Source: Candidatus Geothrix odensensis (lineage in GTDB: Bacteria > Acidobacteriota > Holophagae > Holophagales > Holophagaceae). From it: a stretch of DNA of 64,000 nt. Numbering within the stretch: position 1 is the stretch's first letter; each line of letters begins with the position of its first letter. Shown here piece by piece: positions 1 through 6,137 of this stretch. The translations under genes and the position numbers were made by a program. The stretch is taken from assembly GCA_016714685.1 (NCBI GenBank), contig JADKCH010000003.1, forward strand, positions 62,001 through 126,000. The letters are read 5' to 3'. The notes below the pieces were generated by a model. It made no database searches and was not told the DNA's origin. It worked only from the letters and a program-made list of their open reading frames with translations.

Positions 1-719
1 ACGGAGGTGGCCACCGTCACGCCGTCGGGCGTGTTGCTGCCGGTGCCGCGGGCCGCGCCAGCGAACTGGAAGGCCATGCGGTGGACCAGGTTCGGCTGGT
101 AGGTCACATCACCGAGATCGGCGCGGCTGTTGGGGGCCGTGAAGGTGTAGGCATCCAGGAGGCCCTGCACCTGCGTGATGTTGCGGAAGAAGGTGTAGGT
201 GTAGGTGCCATCACCATTGCCGACCATGGTGCCGGTGGTGTCGGTGCCGGGGCGGCCGGGGGTGCCGGTGGCGCCCATCACCATGTAGCTCACCCACTTG
301 CTGGGGGCCTTGGTGGTGGCATCTTCGGGAACCAGCTTCGCCACGGCGAAGGCGAAGTTGCGGTAGGTCTTGACGCCAGCGCTGGTGGAGTAGAAGGCTT
401 CCAGGCCCTTGATGCCATTGCCGGCAGCGTCGGTGATCCGGAAGTTCACGACCGGCGCACCACCCATGGTCACACCGGTGATGGTGCCCACGGGCTTGAG
501 GGCGGCCCACTGCTCGGGGGTGAGCTGGGCGGCGTCGACGGTGGAAGTGGCGGCCGGGCCGGTGGGGCCGGTGGGGCCGGTGGGGCCGGTGGGGCCGGCA
601 GGGCCGGCGGCGCCGGTGGCGCCGGTGGCGCCGGACTTGCCGTTGCAACCGATCAGCACGAGGGCGATCGCTGCGGTGGCCAGGAGCCCGCAGAGCTGTT
701 TCAGAGGACGGTGCTTCAT
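1..719 (-). CDS. OmcA/MtrC-like outer-membrane cytochrome lipoprotein, 5' part only
   Basis: The gene starts at 719 and runs off the left edge, so only about 239 codons are visible. Residues 1-25 form a lipoprotein signal ending in LIGC, with Cys25 as the lipidation site. It is followed by a collagen-like Gly-X-Y stretch (GATGATGAAGPAGPTG and more GPT units, about residues 29-55) and then a beta-rich region with ITDAAGNGIKGLEAF. This order matches the N-terminus of OmcA/MtrC-family decahaem cytochromes, which carry electrons to extracellular acceptors. No CXXCH motif is visible yet; in the family these lie further downstream, so the haem content is inferred. Two multihaem lipoproteins and a porin lie just upstream on the same strand, which supports the call. 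A non-haem surface lipoprotein remains possible. Confidence 0.65.
   Translation of the reverse strand, partial: MKHRPLKQLCGLLATAAIALVLIGCNGKSGATGATGAAGPAGPTGPTGPTGPTGPAATSTVDAAQLTPEQWAALKPVGTITGVTMGGAPVVNFRITDAAGNGIKGLEAFYSTSAGVKTYRNFAFAVAKLVPEDATTKAPSKWVSYMVMGATGTPGRPGTDTTGTMVGNGDGTYTYTFFRNITQVQGLLDAYTFTAPNSRADLGDVTYQPNLVHRMAFQFAGAARGTGSNTPDGVTVATS
561..632 (-). repeat. Nonanucleotide tandem repeat encoding collagen-like Gly-X-Y
   Basis: Eight 9-bp units lie in tandem. Four are identical (ggtggggcc, 561-596) and four are degenerate (597-632). On the minus strand they encode repeating Gly-Pro-Thr and Gly-Ala-Thr triplets directly after the lipidated cysteine of the cytochrome-like lipoprotein. 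Unit gain or loss would keep the frame, so this is a likely site of length polymorphism. Confidence 0.85.
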
Positions 720-826
720 GGTCTTGTCTCCCTTGAGGTTTTGGGGGTGGAGCGTGATGTGAAGGTTCAGATCAACTGCAGGTCACTTTGTTCGGGATAT
801 CGCACCTCCTGTCGGAGCAGGGTCCC

Positions 827-1498
827 TCAGGGGGCCGTGGTGGGCAGGATGCGGATACCGGCAGGCGAGGAGATGGTCGTGCTGTGGCACATGGTGTCGT
901 TCAGGCAGCCCGGGGCGGTGCCGGCGGGCGGCGTGGTCAGCGGGTGGACGGTGGAGTTGGCGCCGGCCGCGTGACACTTGAAGCACTCGGGGACATTGGC
1001 CTGATCGGTGAAGATGTGGTTGGTCAGGGTCGCGGTGGTGCCGGTCCAGGGCTTGTCCGGATGGGGCGCCTTGGTGTGGCAGGCCTTGCAGGAATTGGCG
1101 ACGCCGCCGGCGTAGGTGGCGCCATGGCACTTGGCGCAGTGGCTGAAGCCCACCATGGCGATCGGATTGGCACTGGGCGCCTGCTTGGCGGCCAGGCCAT
1201 GCTGGGCGGGCGCAGCCCACCCGGCCGGGTGGTTAACACCGCCGGTGTGGCAGGTGAAGCAGCTGACCTTGGAGATGCCGCCGGCCAGCGCGGAATCGGT
1301 GGTGGAGCCGTGGCAGGTCTGGCACTGCTCAGGCGTCGCGATGTAGGAGGCGTAGTGGACCTGGATCCAGTTGGCCGGGTGCTGGCCCTTGATCTCCTCG
1401 AACGGGACGGCCTTCTGGGCCTTCCCGGCGCAGCCCCAGGCCAACAGGGCCAGGGCCATCGCAAAACAACTGCCCGCCATCCATTTAACGTTGCGCAT
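827..1498 (-). CDS. Multihaem c-type cytochrome lipoprotein (5-6 haems)
   Basis: This 223-residue protein has a signal peptide ending in LLAWGC (Cys23), so it is probably a lipoprotein. Five CXXCH haem sites begin at about residues 59, 80, 121, 137 and 172. A sixth, non-canonical site CLNDTMCH (C-X5-C-H) begins at 198. Many extra histidines could be distal ligands. By family it should be an electron carrier at the outer membrane or in the periplasm, part of a conduit with the neighbouring cytochrome and porin. It lies 29 bp downstream of the 157-residue cytochrome and 107 bp upstream of the OmcA/MtrC-like gene, all on the minus strand and probably one operon. I do not recognise an orthologue with a gene name. 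Confidence 0.85.
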   Translation of the reverse strand: MRNVKWMAGSCFAMALALLAWGCAGKAQKAVPFEEIKGQHPANWIQVHYASYIATPEQCQTCHGSTTDSALAGGISKVSCFTCHTGGVNHPAGWAAPAQHGLAAKQAPSANPIAMVGFSHCAKCHGATYAGGVANSCKACHTKAPHPDKPWTGTTATLTNHIFTDQANVPECFKCHAAGANSTVHPLTTPPAGTAPGCLNDTMCHSTTISSPAGIRILPTTAP

Positions 1499-1527
1499 CG
1501 TATTCCCCTTCGAGACTCAGCGGATGA

Positions 1528-2001
1528 CTACCGATGACAAGCGCGGCACTTGTCGTTGTTGGCGCGGCCGTGGCAGGTGTAGCAGCTCGACGGATCCATC
1601 TTCCCTTCCAGCTTGTGGAGGGTCAGGTAGTCGCCACGGTGCGGCGCCAGGCGATCCGGACTGTCGCTCAGCTTGATGGCCGGCTTCATGGGCACCTTGC
1701 CGCCGTGGCAGTCCGAGCAGAAGGACTGGGCATGGCAGGAGGCGCAGGTGTTGGCGTCCTGGTTGGCCTGATACTTGTGGCTCTTCACGAACGTCTGGGT
1801 GTGGTCGAAGGAGGCGTAGGGCTTGAGCGCGCCCTTGGACACATCCGTGGTGTGGCACTCGGAGCACATGGGCCGGCCGGCACCCACGCCCTCGGGGTGG
1901 GTCGCCGCGAAGCTGGTCTCAGGCGAGATCAGGCTGCAGGCCATGAGCAGGCCCAGGCCGAACAGGACACCGACAAACTGGAGGATGGACTTGCGGGCCA
2001 T
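1528..2001 (-). CDS. Pentahaem c-type cytochrome lipoprotein
   Basis: This 157-residue protein begins with a hydrophobic signal ending in LLMAC (lipobox, Cys22) and carries five CXXCH motifs (CSECH, CASCH, CSDCH, CYTCH and the C-terminal CRACH). The spacing resembles small periplasmic or outer-membrane multihaem cytochromes used in metal reduction. Its ATG shares one base with the TAA stop of the porin gene (TAATG at 1999-2003), so translation is probably coupled. This is typical of porin-cytochrome modules, in which an inward-facing cytochrome sits with its barrel. Specific redox partners cannot be read from the sequence. Confidence 0.85.
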   Translation of the reverse strand: MARKSILQFVGVLFGLGLLMACSLISPETSFAATHPEGVGAGRPMCSECHTTDVSKGALKPYASFDHTQTFVKSHKYQANQDANTCASCHAQSFCSDCHGGKVPMKPAIKLSDSPDRLAPHRGDYLTLHKLEGKMDPSSCYTCHGRANNDKCRACHR

Positions 2002-3380
2002 TACTGACCTCCCTTCTTACCAAAGCCGAACCGATACTCGGCACGCAGCAGACCACGGGTCTCGTCCTTGGCCACCGGCGTGCTGCCGCGGCTGATGTCG
2101 CCCGACACCTTCAGGTTCTCGGTCGCCTTGAAGCCCACCGAAGCCACCACCTCGTAGAGGCTGGTGAGCCCGTTCAGGTAGGGGTTGCCTTCCTTGTACT
2201 GCTGGACGATGCCGTCGAGGCTCAGCGAGAGCCGCTTCCGCTCGATCATGGTGAAGGCGCGGAGTTCCGTGTGGGACAGGCTGCGGCCGGGGGCCGTGGG
2301 GTCCACCTGGATGGTCTTGCTGGCGCTCACGGAGCGAACGCCCAGGCCGGCCATGTAGTGCTTCTCGGTGGAGGCGTAGCGGAGCTCGCCGCCAAAGCGG
2401 TTCACGTCGCCGAAGGACTCCCGGTTCATGTGGCGGAAATCGGCGACCAGCTGCAGGTTGCCCGTGGCGCTCACCGTCAGGCTGCCGCCGTAGCCCTTGT
2501 ACTTGTCCTTCTCGTCCTGCCGGAACAGCGAAGGCAGGTTCGTGCCCGCGAAGTAGGCGTAGAAGTTCCGCTCGGCGACGTTGGCCGTGAGGGTCACCTT
2601 GGAACCGAACTTCACGATGGCCGTGTAGTCGTGCTCGGCGATGTTCGAGGGCTTCTCGGTCCCCGCGGGCAGCGCCGCGTGATCGGCCACATCGAAGATC
2701 GTCCGGCCGCGCAGCTGGAACGCCGGCGCCGGCGCGATCAGGACATCCACGCCCATCTGCTTGCGGGTGTAGTCCACCGGGGTGGGCAGCGGCAGGTCCT
2801 TGGCGGCCTTGGTGCCATCCTGCAGGTAGGAGACGCCGATTTCGCCGAGCTTGGAGAGGCGCCAGCCGAGCCGGGTCCCGAAGATGAAATCGCGCTGGAA
2901 GTCGTAGTCCTTCTGGGCGGTGGGGTCCACCGTCTTATAGAGGACCGGTCGGCCGCCGAAGGCCGACACGGTGAAGCCACCGCGGAGGTCCGTCCGCAGG
3001 CTGATGCCGTCCACCTGCTCGAAGCCCGTGCCCTGGCTCACCGTGAAGCGGCCCGCCTTGATCTCGGCGTTCGCCTGGTTGAACCGGTACTGCAGGTACC
3101 CGAAGTTCAGGTAGCCCGAGGTCTTCGAGCCATCCAGGTTGCTCGAATCCGACAGGTCCGTCCGCCCCCATCCGAACAGGTGCAGGGAGAGGTTGTCGGA
3201 GCCCAGCTTGTTGGCATCGATGCCCAGGTACTGGGTCGCCGGCGTGTAGGTCGCCTTGTCCAACCCCACCTCCGACTTCCACATCTGCGCCATGGTCGTG
3301 CCATACAGGCTGACCTCCTGGCCCCAGGCCGTCGCTGACATCAGGGTGGCTAGCAGGGCCACAAGGTTGTGTCGTTTCAT
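2001..3380 (-). CDS. Outer-membrane beta-barrel porin of a porin-cytochrome module
   Basis: The protein has 459 residues. The start at 3380 is preferred because GAGG lies 6 nt upstream, whereas the in-frame ATG at 3392 has no ribosome binding site. Residues 1-21 look like a signal peptide (ending ATAWGQ). The rest alternates polar and hydrophobic residues in short strands rich in Tyr, Phe, Gly and Asn (for example YLNFGYLQYRF and LLRAEYRFGFG), which indicates a transmembrane beta-barrel. It has no CXXCH motif. It is overlapped by the first cytochrome gene and followed by two more cytochrome lipoproteins, so it probably sheathes an electron conduit across the outer membrane. It is the first gene of the minus-strand set. 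The exact family (MtrB/PioB, OmbB-like or general porin) is uncertain. Confidence 0.75.
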   Translation of the reverse strand: MKRHNLVALLATLMSATAWGQEVSLYGTTMAQMWKSEVGLDKATYTPATQYLGIDANKLGSDNLSLHLFGWGRTDLSDSSNLDGSKTSGYLNFGYLQYRFNQANAEIKAGRFTVSQGTGFEQVDGISLRTDLRGGFTVSAFGGRPVLYKTVDPTAQKDYDFQRDFIFGTRLGWRLSKLGEIGVSYLQDGTKAAKDLPLPTPVDYTRKQMGVDVLIAPAPAFQLRGRTIFDVADHAALPAGTEKPSNIAEHDYTAIVKFGSKVTLTANVAERNFYAYFAGTNLPSLFRQDEKDKYKGYGGSLTVSATGNLQLVADFRHMNRESFGDVNRFGGELRYASTEKHYMAGLGVRSVSASKTIQVDPTAPGRSLSHTELRAFTMIERKRLSLSLDGIVQQYKEGNPYLNGLTSLYEVVASVGFKATENLKVSGDISRGSTPVAKDETRGLLRAEYRFGFGKKGGQ

Positions 3381-3709
3381 GGTTCGCCTCATCTCGCAGT
3401 GCGCTTTGCGTTTGGCAGTTTCAGAAGACGAGTGGTGCCTGGGACGGAATTTTCGGAAGGGCGGGGATCCAATTGATCTTCGGGTCAGGATCGACAGTAG
3501 GCCGCTATTTAGCCGACCTCAAGAGAGAGAATGCATAATCCAGTATTCTTAAATGGTTCTATAGTGTGGTGTTATCACGCATTCGTGACAATTGAAAACA
3601 TTTCATAACATCATGTTAATTATCAACAATATGATAATTGAAATATTGGTTAAAAATAGGCATTCATGCTGTTTTGCAGGTATTTTCGAAATCACCCTGC
3701 GGACAAAGT
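3381..3709. other. AT-rich intergenic region between divergent porin and iorA genes
   Basis: No gene is supported here. About 3480-3670 is strikingly AT-rich compared with the rest of the window and should hold the promoter of the porin-cytochrome operon on the minus strand. It includes the 8-bp inverted repeat at 3618-3639. Short minus-strand reading frames at 3603-3880 have no ribosome binding site and no recognisable protein features. Confidence 0.6.
3618..3639. promoter_or_regulatory. AT-rich inverted repeat, candidate operator
   Basis: AATTATCA (3618-3625) and TGATAATT (3632-3639) form a perfect 8-bp inverted repeat around ACAATA. It lies about 240 bp upstream of the porin start and iorA start alike. 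The binding protein is unknown. Confidence 0.4.
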
Positions 3710-3725
3710 TGTGACCTGTGGCACT
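3710..3725 (+). promoter_or_regulatory. CRP-like box 1 upstream of iorA
   Basis: TGTGACCTGTGGCACT fits TGTGA-N6-TCACA with two mismatches in the right arm. Its left half, TGTGACCTG, is identical to that of the box upstream of the Crp/Fnr-family gene at 11611-11626. Confidence 0.4.
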
Positions 3726-3777
3726 GGGAAAGGTTCCCGGGAAATTCCCCTCCCTTTTTGGCTCCCCCAGATGGCTC

Positions 3778-3793
3778 TGTGACCCCGCGCACA
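3778..3793 (+). promoter_or_regulatory. CRP-like box 2 upstream of iorA
   Basis: TGTGACCCCGCGCACA fits TGTGA-N6-TCACA with one mismatch. Its centre lies about 93 bp upstream of the iorA start codon. Confidence 0.45.
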
Positions 3794-3815
3794 CGGGGCC
3801 GTCCGTAGAGACCCG

Positions 3816-3831
3816 TGTGACCCCTGACACG
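3816..3831 (+). promoter_or_regulatory. CRP-like box 3 and nested ACACGGG inverted repeats upstream of iorA
   Basis: TGTGACCCCTGACACG is a weaker TGTGA-N6-nCAC match. It is embedded in CCCGTGT (3812-3818) and ACACGGG (3827-3833), which form a perfect 7-bp inverted repeat. A third ACACGGG copy lies at 3791-3797. The same bases could form an RNA hairpin in the iorA leader, so operator and leader-RNA readings both remain open. Confidence 0.4.
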
Positions 3832-3878
3832 GGCCGGGCCCCACATACTTCCCGGCTGGAATGAAGGTGGAGGTTGAC

Positions 3879-5540
3879 ATGGCTCAGGGGACCCTGGCGC
3901 TAGGCGTGGAGGCGGTGGGCTGTGCGGCCTTCGATGCCGGCATCAAGGGCGCGTTCGGTTACCCGGGCACGCCGTCCACCGAGGGGTTCGAGTTCGTGGA
4001 GGCCATGATCCAGGCCGAACCCGAGGGCCGCGTGGCCCAGTGGGCCGCCAATGAAAAGGTGGCCTACGACCTGGCCCTGGGCGTCAGCTACGCCGGTCAC
4101 CGCACCCTGGTGACCATGAAGCACGTGGGCCTCAACGTGGCCATGGACGCCTACGCCAACTCGGCACTCACGGGCGTCCGGGGCGGCCTCGTGCTGCTGG
4201 TGGCAGACGATCCCGGCATGCACAGCAGCCAGAACGAGCAGGACAGCCGCCGCCTGGCCAAGTTCGCCTGGCTGCCCGTCCTGGAGCCCAGCACCGTCCA
4301 GGAGTGCTACGACTTCACCTGGCGCGCCTTCGAGCTGTCCGAGTCCCTCCAGGTGCCCGTCATGGTGCGCCTGGTGACCCGCCTGGCCCACTGCCGCGCG
4401 CACCTCGTCCGGCGCGACGTGCTGCAGCCCACCGGCCTGGGCGTCGCCCCCAAGGAGACCATCCAGGACTGGGTGCTCATCCCCTCCAACGCCCGCCGCC
4501 GCTATGTGGACCTGCTGGCCAAGCAGCCGCGCATGGTGGCCGAGCTCGCCCCCATGAACCGCGTCGTGGCGGGCACCGGCCGCCGCGGCGTGGCCCTGGC
4601 TGGCATGGGCCGGGCCTACTTCGAGCAGCTGGCCCTTGAGCACCCCGAGCTGCTGGACATGCCCCGCCTGGAGGTCGCCGCCTACCCCATGGACCCGGGC
4701 CTCGAGCCGGTCTTCCTCGGCCTGGTGGACGAGGTCTTCGTGTTCGAGGAGGACTATCCGGTGCTGGAGGAGCGCCTGACCTTCCAGCGGGCCGGCACCA
4801 TTCATGGCCGCATGGACGGCGCCTTGCCCCGCACGGGAGAGCTGACCCCGCGCCTGCTCAAGGATGCCCTCGGCCTGCGCACTGCCGATGGCAAGGCCGC
4901 CAGCACCCTGGACCTGCCGATCCGCGCCCCCCGGTTCTGCGATGGCTGCGGCCATGTGGATGCCTATGAAGCCATGCAGGAGGCCCTGCAGAACCTGGGC
5001 CTGCCCGGCACCCGCGTCTTCGGCGACATCGGCTGCTACACCCTGGCCGCCCAGGAGCCCATGAGCGCCATCCACGCCGTGGTCGAGATGGGCGCCAGCA
5101 TCAGCATGGCCGTGGGCGCGGCCATGGCCGGGCAGACTCCCTCCGTCGCCGTCATCGGCGACTCGACCTTCGGCCACAGCGGCCTGCCCGCGCTGCTGAC
5201 CGCCGCCGATTCCGGTGTGAACGTCACCATCATGATCCTCGACAACCGCGTGGTGGGCATGACGGGCCAGCAGCCCAGCCAGGCCCTTGATCAGGTGGAA
5301 CGCATGGTGCTCGGCATGGGCATCCCCGCCTCCCAGGTCCAGGTCCTCACGCCGCTGCCCAAGCAGCACGAGGCCAACGTCAAGGCCATGGAAGCCGCCC
5401 TTCAGCACCCGGGGCCCTCGGTGGTCGTCTTCCGGCGGGAGTGCATCCAGTCGCTCCGCCGGGGCGTCCTCAAAGAACACGACCAGGAACTGAAGGCCTG
5501 CGCGGAGCAGGCCTGCTGCAGCACGGAGGCCCGCCCATGA
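3879..5540 (+). CDS. iorA: Indolepyruvate oxidoreductase, IorA-like subunit lacking the ferredoxin domain
   Basis: This 553-residue protein is the TPP-dependent subunit that oxidatively decarboxylates aryl pyruvates (indolepyruvate, phenylpyruvate) to aryl-acetyl-CoA. The start at 3879 is chosen because GGTGGAGG lies 5 nt upstream; the in-frame ATG at 3861 has no good site. Visible motifs are YPGTPST near residue 33 (pyrimidine-type domain), FCDGCGH near 353, GDIGCYT near 382 and the TPP/Mg motif GDSTFGHSG with a following DNR. IorA proteins are usually about 600 residues and end in two [4Fe-4S] clusters. Here the chain stops soon after the TPP domain with no CxxCxxCxxxC motif, so electrons must leave by another carrier. 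Its stop overlaps the iorB start (ATGA). CRP-like boxes lie upstream. Confidence 0.9.
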   Translation: MAQGTLALGVEAVGCAAFDAGIKGAFGYPGTPSTEGFEFVEAMIQAEPEGRVAQWAANEKVAYDLALGVSYAGHRTLVTMKHVGLNVAMDAYANSALTGVRGGLVLLVADDPGMHSSQNEQDSRRLAKFAWLPVLEPSTVQECYDFTWRAFELSESLQVPVMVRLVTRLAHCRAHLVRRDVLQPTGLGVAPKETIQDWVLIPSNARRRYVDLLAKQPRMVAELAPMNRVVAGTGRRGVALAGMGRAYFEQLALEHPELLDMPRLEVAAYPMDPGLEPVFLGLVDEVFVFEEDYPVLEERLTFQRAGTIHGRMDGALPRTGELTPRLLKDALGLRTADGKAASTLDLPIRAPRFCDGCGHVDAYEAMQEALQNLGLPGTRVFGDIGCYTLAAQEPMSAIHAVVEMGASISMAVGAAMAGQTPSVAVIGDSTFGHSGLPALLTAADSGVNVTIMILDNRVVGMTGQQPSQALDQVERMVLGMGIPASQVQVLTPLPKQHEANVKAMEAALQHPGPSVVVFRRECIQSLRRGVLKEHDQELKACAEQACCSTEARP

Positions 5541-6136
5541 GCGAACCCCGCATCCACGGCATTGTATTAGGCGGCGTCGGCGGCCAGGGGGTCCTCTCCC
5601 TCGCCCAGATCGTCCTCGAAGCGCTGCGCCGCAGCGGCCTCCACGCGCTGCAGTCCGAGATCCACGGCATGAGCCAGCGGGGCGGCAGCGTCCACGCCCA
5701 GGTCTGCTTCTCGGAGGTTCCCCTCAGCTCGCCCATCATCGATGAGGGCTGCGCCAACCTGCTCATCGCCCTCGAGCCCCTGGAGGCCCTGCGCTACGTG
5801 GCCATGCTGCGCATGGATGGCCACCTGGTCGTGTCCGAGGAACCGCAGGTGAACATGGAGGGCTACCCGCCCTTGGATGACGTCTATGCCGCCCTGAAGA
5901 AGGTCCGCGGCTGCCACCTGGTGGACACCGAGGACCTGGCCCGCAAGCTCAAGCACAAGCAGGCTGGCGGCATGGCACTCCTGGGCATGGCCTCCAAGTT
6001 CCTGCCCGTCTCCGATGCCGTCTGGCACGACGTCATCACCGACCGCTTCGCCGCCAAGGGCGCCCGGGTCACCGAGAAGAACATCGAGGCCTTCAACGCG
6101 GGCCGGGGCCTGGTCCAGGAAGCAGTGGGAGTCTGA
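5537..6136 (+). CDS. iorB: Indolepyruvate oxidoreductase subunit beta
   Basis: This 199-residue protein starts at ATG 5537 with GGAGG 7 nt upstream and overlaps the iorA stop by 4 bp. It shows the gamma-type oxidoreductase signature of the 2-oxoacid oxidoreductase family: GGVGGQGVLSLAQIV at residues 12-26, then EIHGMSQRGGSVHAQV. IorA and IorB together form the active cytoplasmic enzyme. Length and motifs agree with archaeal and bacterial IorB. The next gene begins one base after the stop and encodes an ADP-forming acyl-CoA synthetase, so the operon should convert the aryl-CoA product to acid plus ATP. Confidence 0.93.
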   Translation: MSEPRIHGIVLGGVGGQGVLSLAQIVLEALRRSGLHALQSEIHGMSQRGGSVHAQVCFSEVPLSSPIIDEGCANLLIALEPLEALRYVAMLRMDGHLVVSEEPQVNMEGYPPLDDVYAALKKVRGCHLVDTEDLARKLKHKQAGGMALLGMASKFLPVSDAVWHDVITDRFAAKGARVTEKNIEAFNAGRGLVQEAVGV

Positions 6137-6137
6137 C

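Noticed and set aside
3603..3880. Short minus-strand frames of 60-75 codons in the porin-iorA gap
   Set aside because: They lack ribosome binding sites and protein features and overlap the candidate regulatory boxes.
3900..5480. A 526-codon open frame antisense to iorA
   Set aside because: It is a GC-rich shadow frame with Ala/Gly/His/Gln bias and no domain signature; the plus-strand gene has clear TPP-enzyme motifs.
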